A DNA stretch of 64,000 nucleotides from JAKFEE01 sp036675815. GTDB taxonomy: Bacteria; Pseudomonadota; Alphaproteobacteria; Rhodospirillales; Magnetospirillaceae. The notes below the pieces were generated by a model, which was not told where the DNA came from, did no database searches, and saw only the letters and a program-made list of their open reading frames with translations. Made by a program: the position numbers and the translations under genes. How positions within the stretch are numbered: position 1 is the stretch's first letter; each line of letters begins with the position of its first letter. Of this stretch, positions 25,183 through 34,980 are shown piece after piece. The stretch covers positions 5,652-69,651 of the forward strand of contig JAKFEE010000038.1 in NCBI GenBank assembly GCA_036675815.1. Reading direction: 5' to 3'.

Positions 25183-26178
25183 ATGGCCCGCAGCCTTCTC
25201 GATGACGAGCGCTTCAAACTGCAATTTGCAGGACATGAGACATTCCCGCTCAGATATGGGTGGCTGAAGAAGGCCTTCGATGAAGTAAACAGGCTCGCGA
25301 AGTCTGACGGAGCCGACCCAAGGACAGCCTTCACAGACGAGGCGGCGATCGCCGTATTTGGGGTGGGCAAGAATATGGTTGCTTCCATGCGCCACTGGGC
25401 TTTGGCCGCAGGCATACTTTCTCTTGACGATGAAGACGGCCAGCGCCAGGGGCGGCCCGTCCCGACGCCGCTTGGGGACGCCCTGCTAGCGGAGAGCGGG
25501 GACCCCTACCTCGAGCATCCAGCGTCGCTCTGGCTGGTTCATTGGCACCTCGCCTCGATCCCCGGCCGGTCGACCACTTGGTACTGGGCGTTCAACGAGC
25601 TCAACGAGCCTGCCGTCGACCGTGACCTCTTGACCCTTCTTCTGATGAGAAGGATCGCGGCCCTCCGGGAATCGGGCCGAATGAAGGAGACCCGGATCAC
25701 CGAGACGACGGTCCGTCGGGACGTGGAATGCTTCGTCCGCACCTATCTCGCCAAATCGCCTTCCGGTAAGGGGGCGCACGAGGACAACCTCGAATCGCCA
25801 TTGTGCGAATTGGGCCTCCTCCAGCCCCTCGGTGTCGGCTCCGCATTCGGGTTCAGGCGTGGACCGAAACCCACCCTTCCCGACGAGGTGTTCCTCTACG
25901 GCCTCCACTCTTTCTGGACGCAGCTCTACCCGACCCGCCGGGAGTTTACGGTTGAGGCGATCACCCACGAGCCGGGCTCGCCGGGGCGGGTGTTCATGCT
26001 TGACGAGGAATCGGTGGCCGATCGGCTGGCCGGTCTGGCGGACCTGACCAAAGGCGCCATCCGCTGGGACGAGAGTACTGGGATGAGGCAGGTCTACGCC
26101 CACGACATCCTCTCGGTGATGCCGCTGACGCTCGTGACCGCGTTGATCGCCAAGGCAATGCATGGGAGGGAGGCATGA
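25183..26178 (+). CDS. sspB: DUF4007 protein, SspB-like
   Basis: The 331-residue protein starts with the DUF4007 signature FAGHETFPLRYGWLKK (about 15-30), followed by VFGVGKNMVASMRHW. In the single-strand phosphorothioation system SspB is the protein that nicks DNA to allow sulfur insertion. No classic nuclease motif is evident to me by eye. It is first in a tight operon whose genes overlap: sspC starts 4 bp inside it. Confidence 0.85.
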   Translation: MARSLLDDERFKLQFAGHETFPLRYGWLKKAFDEVNRLAKSDGADPRTAFTDEAAIAVFGVGKNMVASMRHWALAAGILSLDDEDGQRQGRPVPTPLGDALLAESGDPYLEHPASLWLVHWHLASIPGRSTTWYWAFNELNEPAVDRDLLTLLLMRRIAALRESGRMKETRITETTVRRDVECFVRTYLAKSPSGKGAHEDNLESPLCELGLLQPLGVGSAFGFRRGPKPTLPDEVFLYGLHSFWTQLYPTRREFTVEAITHEPGSPGRVFMLDEESVADRLAGLADLTKGAIRWDESTGMRQVYAHDILSVMPLTLVTALIAKAMHGREA

Positions 26179-29100
26179 GGGCCCTTTCGGACGTGGTCCG
26201 CGTCGACAGGCGTTTCCGCAAGTCCATCCGGGTCGATGCCGACCTCGCCGATAGGGATGCTCTGGAGGGCTTCATCTGCCCGCCGTCAATTGCCGAGGCG
26301 CTCCTCTCGATGGGGCGGCAGTTCGCTGAGACCGGCCATGGCGCCTTCACCTGGACGGGACCCTACGGCAGCGGCAAATCCAGCTTGGCGGTGGCCCTGG
26401 CGTCCCTTATCGGACCCTCCGGAGGCCTTCGCGACCGGGCGAGGGCCGCCATAGGGGCGCAGTCGGCGGAGCGCGTCGAGGCGTTCATGGGGGCCGATGA
26501 GAAGGGGTGGACGGTAGTTCCGGTCGTCGGACGGCGAGGCGACCCTGAGGCTGCGATCGCGGAGGCATTGGACGCGGCGGTGCGTCCGCGGAATCGGAAG
26601 CGCTGCTCCGACCACTTGCCCACCCGGCTGATGGAGGTCGCCTCCACGATTCCCGGGGCGGGGCTGCTTCTTGTGATCGATGAGATGGGCAAGTTCCTGG
26701 ACCAGGCGGCCTCCGGGGCTACGGACGTATACGTGTTTCAGCAGCTGGCGGAGACGGCCAACAGGAGCGGCAAGCGGCTGGTCATCGTCGGGATCCTCCA
26801 TCAGGCATTCGATGATTACGGAAGCCGGCTGACCAGGGAAGCCCGGGATGAATGGCTGAAGATCCAAGGGCGGTTTATTGATATCCCCATCAACGTCGCC
26901 GGCGAGGAGCAGGTGTCCCTCATCGCGCGGGCGATCAGCTCGTCCGTTACCCCGCCGAGAGGCCCAGCGCCTGAGGGGATCGCAGAGGCCATCCGCAAGA
27001 ATCGCCCTGGGACGGCGGCTGGATTGGGAGACGAGCTTACCGCCTGCTGGCCACTCCATCCGGTCGTCGCGAGCCTTCTGGGCCCCCTCTCCCGGCGGCG
27101 GTTCGGGCAGAACCAGCGGAGCGTCTTCGGGTTCCTGAATTCGGCCGAGCCCTACGGCTTCCAGGAGTTCCTAAAGGCCACGCCCCTGGACGCTGGCGTT
27201 TCGTATCGCCCTCCGCTGCTGTGGGATTACCTCAGGGCTAACTTGGAACCGTCGATTCTGGCGTCCCCGGACGGGCACCGGTGGTCGCTCGCGGTCGACG
27301 CCATCGAGCGCTGCGAAGCTAATGGCGGCGACCTCGACCACCTTGAGCTCATTAAGACGATCGCAGTCGTCGACCTATTCAAGGAACGCTCGGGACTATT
27401 CCCCACCCCCGAGGTTCTCGCGCTCTCCCTGCCACATCTCGGCACCGACCGGCTCGACCGGATGCTGGAGGAGCTGCGAAAGTGGTCGGTCGTTATTTTT
27501 AAGCGTCATCTCGGGGCATACGCGATCTACGCCGGAAGCGACTTCGATATCGATGCGGCCGTGGACCAGGCCTCGGCGCGGATGACGGGGATCGACTTCA
27601 ACCGGCTCCGTAGTATGGCGATGCTGCAGCCTATCCTCGCCAAGAGGCACTACCACCAGACCGGCGCGTTGAGGTGGTTCGACGTGGACATCGCGCCGCT
27701 CTCCGAAGGCGAAGAGTGGGTCAGGCGTTACCGGCCGCGGAACGGCGCAGACGGTCTCTTTTTGCTGCTAATCGGCATGGAAGGGGAAGCTGAGCCGAGA
27801 GCGAAAAGGCTTTGGCGTTCGGCGGCAGAAGCCGTCGGGGACGCCCCGGTGGCGGTCGGTTGGGCGCGGGATAGCTTCTCGATCAGGGAGATCGCGGCTG
27901 AGCTCCTCGCCCTGGAGGCCGTGCGGTCGGAGCGCTCGGAACTGAACGGCGACGCGGTTGCCCGGCGCGAGGTGGATGCTCGGATCGCCCGGTCAGCCGC
28001 TGACCTTGAGGAACGGGTGCGGCAGGCATTCCTTTCCGCCGACTGGATCGCGAAAGTCGGCGGCGACAGGGAGCTCCTGTCCGTCTCCGGAAGGGCCGGG
28101 CTTGCTGGCCTGAACGCTGCCGCGTCGCAGATCGCCGACGCCCGCTTCCCCCATACACCCAGTATCAGCAACGAGCTCCTGAACCGGCTGAAGCCGTCGA
28201 GCAACGCGGTCGCGGCCCAGAAGGCCCTTCTCAAGGCCATGGTCGAGAACCCCGGCCTCCCCAGGTTGGGCATTGAGGGCTTTCCCGCCGAGGGCGGGCT
28301 TTTTGTCTCGCTACTCGAGGTGACCGGACTGCATGGTCCCCGTGGAATGGACAAGCACGGGTTTAAGGAGCCGCCGCCGGGTGACCCCGCAGGACTCGCC
28401 CCGCTATGGCGGTCAGCGGAGGACATGTTCCGGCAGGCGGGCAGGAAGGGGGCGGATTTCGGCCAGCTCTATGCCGTCTGGAAGGCCCCGCCGTTCGGTG
28501 TCAAAGACGGCCTTCTCCCGGTGCTTGCAGTCGCTTTCTTGCTTTCCAAGGCCGGGAGCCTCGCCGTCTACTTGGATGGGACATTCCAGCCCAAACTGAC
28601 GTCCCTGTTCGTAGACCGGCTAGCTCAGGAGCCCTCGGCGGTCCGTCTCCGATGGAGCTCGATCTCGGATTTTCACAGAAGAGTGCTCTCCGGGGTGGCG
28701 GACGCCATTTCCGAACAGCGCGGCGAAGCCGCCGGGGCACAAGGCTTCTTCGAGCCGCTTGAGGTGGCCAGGGGACTCGTAGGGGTGGTCACCGACTTGC
28801 GTCCGTGGGTTCTGAAGACTGCGAGCTTGTCGCCCACTGCCCTTAAGGTCCGCAATCTGGCCAAGCTCGCCGACGATCCGAACAAATTTATGCTCGACGA
28901 CCTCCCCGATGTGTTCGGGTTAGCCGGGAGCAACGAGCCAGATGCTACGGAGGTGGTGCATTCGGTAAGGAAAGGGCTCGCGGAGCTCGTTTCCGCCTAC
29001 CCCATGATGCTCCGCGACCTGGAGTCCGTCATGCTGCGGGAGCTGCGGATTCGCCGAGGGGACGCCGAAGAGCTCGCCGAGCTCCACCGGCGGGCCGAGA

Positions 29101-29573
29101 CGGTGCGGGGCCTGACCGGAAACTACCGCCTAGACGCGTTCGCAACCCGCCTCGTCAACTATTCCGGCGCAGAGGAGGAGATCGAAGGAATCGCGAGCCT
29201 CGCAGCCAACCGCCCGCCGAGAGACTGGGTCGACCGCGATGTTGCTCAAGCCCGGGTGGAGATCGCGTCACTGGCGCAGGAGTTCCTCAAGGCCGAGGGA
29301 TTGGCTCACGTCAGCGGCCGGATGGACCGCCGGACGGCGATGGCGATCTACATCAGCGACCCGGCGCGGCCGGCCCCGCTGATGCCGGACTTCAGCGTCG
29401 GCGCCAACCAACGGCGTGAGGTGGAGCTGCTGGCCGACAGACTTCTGTCGGTCATTGCCAAAGGAAGGGTAGAACGGGACGTCGCGTTGGCCGCAGTCGC
29501 GGAGCTTGGCGCCCGACTCTTGGAGGCCGAGGAGGAGGCCTCCCCAACCCTTGCTGTGGGAGAAAAGCGTTGA
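26175..29573 (+). CDS. sspC: Large P-loop ATPase, SspC-like
   Basis: The 1132-residue protein carries Walker A GPYGSGKSS (62-70) and Walker B LLLVIDEMGKF (about 164-174), then a long helical region with no further recognisable domain. Length, position after DUF4007 and before the PAPS-reductase-like gene match SspC, the ATPase of the SspABCD modification complex. ATP binding probably drives target search or remodelling. The stop overlaps the TTG start of sspD. Confidence 0.85.
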   Translation: MRALSDVVRVDRRFRKSIRVDADLADRDALEGFICPPSIAEALLSMGRQFAETGHGAFTWTGPYGSGKSSLAVALASLIGPSGGLRDRARAAIGAQSAERVEAFMGADEKGWTVVPVVGRRGDPEAAIAEALDAAVRPRNRKRCSDHLPTRLMEVASTIPGAGLLLVIDEMGKFLDQAASGATDVYVFQQLAETANRSGKRLVIVGILHQAFDDYGSRLTREARDEWLKIQGRFIDIPINVAGEEQVSLIARAISSSVTPPRGPAPEGIAEAIRKNRPGTAAGLGDELTACWPLHPVVASLLGPLSRRRFGQNQRSVFGFLNSAEPYGFQEFLKATPLDAGVSYRPPLLWDYLRANLEPSILASPDGHRWSLAVDAIERCEANGGDLDHLELIKTIAVVDLFKERSGLFPTPEVLALSLPHLGTDRLDRMLEELRKWSVVIFKRHLGAYAIYAGSDFDIDAAVDQASARMTGIDFNRLRSMAMLQPILAKRHYHQTGALRWFDVDIAPLSEGEEWVRRYRPRNGADGLFLLLIGMEGEAEPRAKRLWRSAAEAVGDAPVAVGWARDSFSIREIAAELLALEAVRSERSELNGDAVARREVDARIARSAADLEERVRQAFLSADWIAKVGGDRELLSVSGRAGLAGLNAAASQIADARFPHTPSISNELLNRLKPSSNAVAAQKALLKAMVENPGLPRLGIEGFPAEGGLFVSLLEVTGLHGPRGMDKHGFKEPPPGDPAGLAPLWRSAEDMFRQAGRKGADFGQLYAVWKAPPFGVKDGLLPVLAVAFLLSKAGSLAVYLDGTFQPKLTSLFVDRLAQEPSAVRLRWSSISDFHRRVLSGVADAISEQRGEAAGAQGFFEPLEVARGLVGVVTDLRPWVLKTASLSPTALKVRNLAKLADDPNKFMLDDLPDVFGLAGSNEPDATEVVHSVRKGLAELVSAYPMMLRDLESVMLRELRIRRGDAEELAELHRRAETVRGLTGNYRLDAFATRLVNYSGAEEEIEGIASLAANRPPRDWVDRDVAQARVEIASLAQEFLKAEGLAHVSGRMDRRTAMAIYISDPARPAPLMPDFSVGANQRREVELLADRLLSVIAKGRVERDVALAAVAELGARLLEAEEEASPTLAVGEKR

Positions 29574-30409
29574 GCGGCCTGCCGACCAGACACGTCCTCG
29601 GGCTGTCCGGGGGACGCGACAGCGCGGCTTTGGCGCTGTTCATGCGAGAGAACCACCCCGAGCTTGATATCGAGTATTTCTTCACCGACACCGGCAAGGA
29701 ACTCCCGGAGGTCTATGAGTTCCTCGGTCGGCTCGAGGGCCGCTTGGGCAAGCCAATACAGCGCCTTAACCCCGACCGGGACTTTGACTTCTGGCTGAAG
29801 CAATACAAGCATTTCCTCCCTTCGCCAAAGACGCGCTGGTGCACGAGGCAGCTTAAGATCCGGCCATTCGAGGAATGGATTCGGCCTCATCTCGAAAAGG
29901 GTGGGAATGCGGTCAGCTACGTGGCGATCCGGGCGGACGAGGATTACCGGGAGGGTTATTCGTCCACCCACCCCAACCTGTCGGTGCGGCTTCCGTTCCG
30001 GGAGAGCGGGATCGACAAGGCAGGCGTCCTCGAACTCCTCGATGCATCGGGAGTCGGGCTCCCCGAATACTACCGGTGGCGGTCCAGAAGCGGCTGCACC
30101 TTCTGCTTCTACCAGCAGAAGATCGAATGGGTGCGGCTCATGGAGGAGCATCCGGACGCGTTCGAGGAGGCTAAGACCTACGAGAAGAACGCGGTCGACC
30201 ACGGCTCGCCGTTCACCTGGAGCCAAGGGGAGTCGCTGGACGAGCTCGCGCGGCCGGAGCGGATCAGCCAGATCAGGGAGGACCATGAGCGGCGCCTCGC
30301 CCGCCTGCGGGACAAGGTAATTCCGAATCCCCTCCGCACGGCGCCGGAACCCCTTGACCTCGACCTCCTCTACGGGTCCGCTAAGGTCTGCATCAGCTGC
30401 CACAAGTGA
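29570..30409 (+). CDS. sspD: PAPS-reductase-like sulfur transferase, SspD-like
   Basis: The 279-residue protein has a PP-loop at the N-terminus (LGLSGGRDSAALA, SGGRDS at 13-18), as in DndC/SspD, which adenylates the DNA backbone before sulfur transfer. Cysteines at about 91 (RWCTRQ), 176 and 179 (SGCTFCF) and 274 and 277 (VCISCHK) suggest an Fe-S cluster, as known for DndC. The start is TTG at 29570, overlapping the sspC stop; no better start exists before the PP-loop. Confidence 0.88.
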   Translation: MSGLPTRHVLGLSGGRDSAALALFMRENHPELDIEYFFTDTGKELPEVYEFLGRLEGRLGKPIQRLNPDRDFDFWLKQYKHFLPSPKTRWCTRQLKIRPFEEWIRPHLEKGGNAVSYVAIRADEDYREGYSSTHPNLSVRLPFRESGIDKAGVLELLDASGVGLPEYYRWRSRSGCTFCFYQQKIEWVRLMEEHPDAFEEAKTYEKNAVDHGSPFTWSQGESLDELARPERISQIREDHERRLARLRDKVIPNPLRTAPEPLDLDLLYGSAKVCISCHK

Positions 30410-30416
30410 GGTGGGG

Positions 30417-32042
30417 ATGGACTCGGCCCCGGGGATATCGATCCGCAACCTGCTCGACAAGGCTCCCGAAAGGCCGCTCCGCGCGCTCGTGGGCGAAGGG
30501 GCAGTCGGTGTGCTTGAGGTCCTCGACCCCGGGCTGGCTTCGCTCACCGGGTTGAGAAACCTTGCGGCCCGGATGCTTGACCCTGAACGATCCCTCCGGG
30601 ATCCGGACGTCCGGAACAGGCTGATCGACATGCTGCCCTTGCCGAAGGCCAGGGAACTGTCCACCCGCCTGGGGGTGAAGGACGGCAAGACCCTCTACCG
30701 CGACCTCTCCGCGGCCGCATCCGCGAAAGAGGCTCTGCCCGTCCTGATGTCCTTCTTCGGCGTCGTGGCCGATCCCCGGGCCGGCGGCGGCCAACGCCCT
30801 TCCTCAATGGAGGTCCCGCCGGCCTACGGTCTTTTTGAGCACCAGCGGCAGGCGGCTCGTCGGGTCCATGCGGCGCTGGCGGAGCTCCCCCGAAAGGTCG
30901 TCCTCCACATGCCCACCGGCGCCGGCAAGACGCGGACGGCCATGCACGTCGTGGCCGAGCACCTTTCCGTCGGCGGCCCTTCGCTGGTCTGCTGGCTCGC
31001 CCAGAGTGCCGAGCTTCTGGAGCAGGCGGCCTCCGAGTTCGAGAAGGCGTGGGGAGCATTGGGGAACCGTCCCATCGCCCTCCATCGGTTCTGGGGCGAC
31101 CACAGCCCCCAGTTGGAAGAGGCCCGGGACGGGTTGGTCGTCGCCGGGCTTGGGAAGCTGCATTCGTTGTCCCAGCGGGATCCGAACCTGCTCCTGAAGC
31201 TTGGGGACCGGGCGACGCTGACCGTGGTGGACGAAGCGCACCAGTCCATCGCCCCGACCTACGCCGCGCTGATCACCGCCCTCCACACCAAACGCCCCCG
31301 GAACGCGCTGCTTGGGTTGACGGCGACCCCAGGCAGGACGTGGGCGGACGTGGCCGCGGACGCGCGGCTCGCGGATTTCTTCGGCAACGCCAAGGTGATG
31401 CTTGAGGTCGAACGCTATGAGAACCCGGTCGACTACCTCATCGCCGAGGGCTATCTCGCCCGTCCCAGGTTCAGGACCCTCAATTCGGAATCGGGTCTCC
31501 GGGTGGGGGACGCGGACATCGCCGCCATGGCGGATGCCCTAGACCTGCCCCAAACCCTTCTCGACCGCCTGGCGGACGACCAGCGGCGCAACCTGCGGAT
31601 AATTTCCACAGCGGAGGAGTTGCTCAACCGCCACAAGCGGATTATCCTTTTCGCCACAACCGTGGGCCATGCTCGGCTTCTGGCAGCCATCCTTTCGGCA
31701 AGGGGACACGAGTCGGACGTCGTCACCGGCGAGACCGACCCGGCCACGCGAGAGCGCGTCGTCAGGAGGTTCAGGAGCGTGGACCCGCGTCCCATGGTCC
31801 TGTGCAATTTCGGGGTGCTCACGACCGGGTTTGACGCTCCGGCGACGAGCGCCGCGATAATCGCCAGGCCCACGCGGTCGCTGGTGCTCTTCAGCCAGAT
31901 GGTGGGAAGGGCGACGCGGGGGCCGAGGGCGGGGGGAAACGCGGAGGCGGAGATCGTGACTGTCGTCGATCCGCAGCTTCCCGGCTTCGGCAGCGTCGCC
32001 GATGCATTCACGAATTGGGAGGACGTCTGGAATGAACGCTGA
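30417..32042 (+). CDS. DEAD/DEAH-box helicase of the Ssp restriction part (SspF-like)
   Basis: The 541-residue SF2 helicase has a novel N-terminal 130 residues, Walker A HMPTGAGKTRTA (about 164-175), motif II VVDEAHQS, motif III LTATPGRTW, and in the second lobe ILFATTVGHARLL, LTTGFDAPAT and motif VI QMVGRATRG. ATG 30417 is preceded by GAGGTGGGG. The position after sspBCD and before a GHKL ATPase and a PLD-fold protein fits the sspFGH group reported to damage DNA that lacks phosphorothioate. The letter assignment is by position and from memory. Confidence 0.8.
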   Translation: MDSAPGISIRNLLDKAPERPLRALVGEGAVGVLEVLDPGLASLTGLRNLAARMLDPERSLRDPDVRNRLIDMLPLPKARELSTRLGVKDGKTLYRDLSAAASAKEALPVLMSFFGVVADPRAGGGQRPSSMEVPPAYGLFEHQRQAARRVHAALAELPRKVVLHMPTGAGKTRTAMHVVAEHLSVGGPSLVCWLAQSAELLEQAASEFEKAWGALGNRPIALHRFWGDHSPQLEEARDGLVVAGLGKLHSLSQRDPNLLLKLGDRATLTVVDEAHQSIAPTYAALITALHTKRPRNALLGLTATPGRTWADVAADARLADFFGNAKVMLEVERYENPVDYLIAEGYLARPRFRTLNSESGLRVGDADIAAMADALDLPQTLLDRLADDQRRNLRIISTAEELLNRHKRIILFATTVGHARLLAAILSARGHESDVVTGETDPATRERVVRRFRSVDPRPMVLCNFGVLTTGFDAPATSAAIIARPTRSLVLFSQMVGRATRGPRAGGNAEAEIVTVVDPQLPGFGSVADAFTNWEDVWNER

Positions 32043-33852
32043 AGCACCCCGGGTGGGGATGGATGGGGAAATCATCCCGGCCCATCTCGCCGTCAAGGCG
32101 ATGCGCGACAGCGGCTACCGGAACACGGCCTACGCGTTGGCGGAGCTCATCGACAACTCGGTGCAGGCCGGCGCGACCGACGTCGAGGTCTTCTGCATCG
32201 AGGAGCGCCAGCTCGTCAGCGAGCGCGAGCGCCGACGCATCAGCCAGATAGGGGTTCTCGACAACGGCCACGGGATGTCGCCGAAGGTCCTCCGCGAGGC
32301 GCTCCAGTTCGGCAACGGCAGCCACCTGAACGACCGTTCCGGGATCGGCCGGTTCGGGATGGGCCTCCCCAATTCCTCCATCTCCCAATGCCGCAGGCTT
32401 GACGTTTGGAGCTGGCAGAACGGCCCTGACAATGCGATGCGGACCTACCTCGACGTCGACGAGATCGAGGCGGGGCGGCTGCAGAAGGTCCCCGAACCCG
32501 TGCATGACCCTCTGCCGCCAGAATGGCGGGCGAGGGCCAGGAGCCTCGGCACGACCGGCACCCTTGTCCTATGGCAGGGGTTCGACGAGCACCGGCTGAC
32601 CTGGCGCGGGGCGAGGGCGACCCTGGAGAACACCGAGGCGTTGGCCGGCCGCATGTACAGGAAGTTCATCGGGGCCGGCAAGGTGGCCATCCGCCTGGTC
32701 GCGCTGGAGAACGACACCGAGACGTTCGGCAGGGACGCGAGGGTTAACGACCCGCTCTACCTAATGACGCCGTCCTCGACCCCGGCGCCGTTCGAAAGCT
32801 CTCCCATGTTCCAGCCGTGGGGGCCCGACGAGGAGTTTGTCGTCCCCTTCGAGGGAAGCGAGCACAGTGTGTTCGCCCGGATCAGCTGGGCCCGCCCCGA
32901 GACGGTCCCGGATACCGGGACCGACCGCGGTCACCAGCCCTACGGCAAGCATGCCGCCAAGAACATCGGCGTCTCCATCCTCCGTGCCGGCCGCGAGCTT
33001 GATCTCGATCCAGGTTGGGCCAACGGCTACGACCCGGTCGAGCGTTGGTGGGGCGTGGAGGTGGAGTTTCCGCCGGCCCTCGACGAGGTGTTTGGCGTCC
33101 CCAACAACAAGCAGGCCGCCACGACCTTCTCCGCGATGGCACAGTTCGACTGGGAATCAGAGGCCGAGGCCGGGGAGCGTTACAAGGAGCTCAAGGACCG
33201 GCTCCGCGAGGAGGGGGACCCCCGCGCCGAGCTGATGGACATTGCCCAGTACATCCACGACCAGATCAGGCAGGTCCGGGCGCGACTGAAAGATCAGACC
33301 AAAGGACTCCGGTCGGGCGGTGGGCGTCGCCATGAGGACACGTCCGTGGAGGACCGGGCTTCGACCAAGTTCAAGGAACGGGCGGAGAGCGGCTACAAGA
33401 CGGAGCAGGACAACCAGGTCTTCGATGACGAAGCGAAGCAGAGCTTGGTCGATGACCTAGTGAAGCGGAAGAACTATCCGGAACGCGCGGCCAACGAGAT
33501 CGCGGACGCTGTGGAGAAGCGGGGGAAGCGGGTCATCTTCGTTGAGGCGGAGTTGGACGGCTATGCCTTTTTCAAGGTCGAGCAGCGGCCGGGGGGCATC
33601 ACCGAGATCATCTTCAACACCGCCCACCCTGCCTACGGCCAGCTCGTCCTCGCGCTTGACGGGGACTTGGAAACGGCCACCGACAAGGACCTCATGGAAA
33701 GGATCGCCAACGCCTCCGACACCATGCGGATGCTCTTCGCCGCGTGGGCCCGCTATGAGATGGAGGACGTCCCCAACCGGGGCCGGATCAACGAGATGCG
33801 CCAGGAATGGGGCAAGATGGCCCGCGTTTTCCTGACGGACGATGAAGGCTGA
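32032..33852 (+). CDS. GHKL-type ATPase of the Ssp cassette (SspG-like)
   Basis: The 606-residue protein has an N-terminal Hsp90/MutL-like ATP site: ALAELIDNSVQA (Glu38, Asn42), LDNGHGM (76-82) and GIGRFGMGLPNSS (104-116). Middle-domain segments SILRAGRELDLD and WWGVEVEFPPALDEVFGV align with the related ATPase at 22089. A charged helical region (about 390-480) follows. It starts inside the helicase gene with GGAGG before the ATG and overlaps the next gene by 11 bp. It probably licenses the helicase/nuclease on unmodified DNA. Confidence 0.8.
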   Translation: MNAEAPRVGMDGEIIPAHLAVKAMRDSGYRNTAYALAELIDNSVQAGATDVEVFCIEERQLVSERERRRISQIGVLDNGHGMSPKVLREALQFGNGSHLNDRSGIGRFGMGLPNSSISQCRRLDVWSWQNGPDNAMRTYLDVDEIEAGRLQKVPEPVHDPLPPEWRARARSLGTTGTLVLWQGFDEHRLTWRGARATLENTEALAGRMYRKFIGAGKVAIRLVALENDTETFGRDARVNDPLYLMTPSSTPAPFESSPMFQPWGPDEEFVVPFEGSEHSVFARISWARPETVPDTGTDRGHQPYGKHAAKNIGVSILRAGRELDLDPGWANGYDPVERWWGVEVEFPPALDEVFGVPNNKQAATTFSAMAQFDWESEAEAGERYKELKDRLREEGDPRAELMDIAQYIHDQIRQVRARLKDQTKGLRSGGGRRHEDTSVEDRASTKFKERAESGYKTEQDNQVFDDEAKQSLVDDLVKRKNYPERAANEIADAVEKRGKRVIFVEAELDGYAFFKVEQRPGGITEIIFNTAHPAYGQLVLALDGDLETATDKDLMERIANASDTMRMLFAAWARYEMEDVPNRGRINEMRQEWGKMARVFLTDDEG

Positions 33853-34792
33853 CCCAATGCTTGCCGCTTTGGGCGATAGGGTCTTGGACCTCTGCGCCGG
33901 GGCGACCGGGAGGTTTCTGGTCGCGGCGCCATTCATTAAGGACCATGCGCTCGCCCGAATCCTCGAAGCCCTCCCAGTATCGACTGAGGTGACATGCGTC
34001 ACGCGATGGATTCCGGAAGAGGTGGCGGCCGGGATATCGGACCTGGAGGTTTTCAATCGGCTCGCCGCTCGGTCGGGGAGCCGCCTTCTGCTGCTGCCTA
34101 CACTCCACGCGAAGCTCTTCTATTCTGGCTCGCGTTGCCTGGTTGGCTCCGCGAACGTCACCGGCCGGGCACTCGGCTGGACAGCACCACCCAATCTTGA
34201 GCTGCTCGTCGAAGTCCACGCCGAGCATCCGGACATTGTGGCGTTCGTGAAGGAGATGCTCGACGCCGCCACTCCCGCAACGGCTGCTATGAGGGACGAT
34301 CTTAGGAGAGCCGCTGAGGCGCTCCCGGAAAGGCGTGCCATCCCATCTAATCTCTTGGAGGACCCTTCCGCCCCGCCGCCAAAGACCTGGCTTCCGCGCT
34401 GCACGCGCCCTGACCAGCTCTGGACCGTGTACGCTTCAACGCCCGATCTTTGGAAGGTTCTCACATCCAACGTAGAGGCCGCGCGAGCGGACCTAAAGGC
34501 ATTGGGCGTTCCGACAGGACTTAGCCGGGACATGTTTTTGATACACGTTGCTGCGCATGTGCGGGCCATGCCTCTCCTGGCCGAGATCGACCGGCGGGCG
34601 GCCACTGGGATCAGCGACACAGAGGCCATGGCGCTTATCCGAGATGCAGTCCCCGAAGACGGGAACCGATTGGCGGCCGAAGACGCATGGGCAGTGCTTA
34701 AGGACTGGATCGGGCATTTCCTTACGGGCAGCTATCGAAGAGCCGCGATTGGAGAGATTTTGCACCGAGGTCGAGAGATCGGCCGAAGCTAA
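33842..34792 (+). CDS. PLD-fold nuclease-like protein (SspH-like)
   Basis: The 316-residue protein has one phospholipase-D-type half site: LLLLPTLHAKLFYSG (His89, Lys91) followed by CLVGSANVTGRALGW (Ser103, Asn105). Such HxK(x)nSxN proteins dimerise to make a full active site. The C-terminal half is unrecognised. The gene starts inside the GHKL ATPase gene (11-bp overlap), so the two are translationally coupled. It is the best candidate for the DNA-cutting component of the cassette. Confidence 0.75.
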   Translation: MKADPMLAALGDRVLDLCAGATGRFLVAAPFIKDHALARILEALPVSTEVTCVTRWIPEEVAAGISDLEVFNRLAARSGSRLLLLPTLHAKLFYSGSRCLVGSANVTGRALGWTAPPNLELLVEVHAEHPDIVAFVKEMLDAATPATAAMRDDLRRAAEALPERRAIPSNLLEDPSAPPPKTWLPRCTRPDQLWTVYASTPDLWKVLTSNVEAARADLKALGVPTGLSRDMFLIHVAAHVRAMPLLAEIDRRAATGISDTEAMALIRDAVPEDGNRLAAEDAWAVLKDWIGHFLTGSYRRAAIGEILHRGREIGRS

Positions 34793-34980
34793 GAATGTCG
34801 GTCCTGAGTGCCGAAATCGAGCTCTAGAGTTCGCCCCCTCTCGTGCATGCACCGACAGCTCTACGGCTTTCGTCGGGTGCAATGGGCTTCAACCCGACTA
34901 GGGTGCGGTTGTCGGAAGAGATCGCCAGGTGCTTTGATCATACTGGTCTCGAACGAACAGGCGAACAGGGAGCCCCGGGA

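Noticed and set aside
23878..34792. Double-strand phosphorothioation (DndABCDE) system
   Set aside because: The DUF4007 protein and the gene order match SspABCD; there are no DndD- or DndE-like genes.
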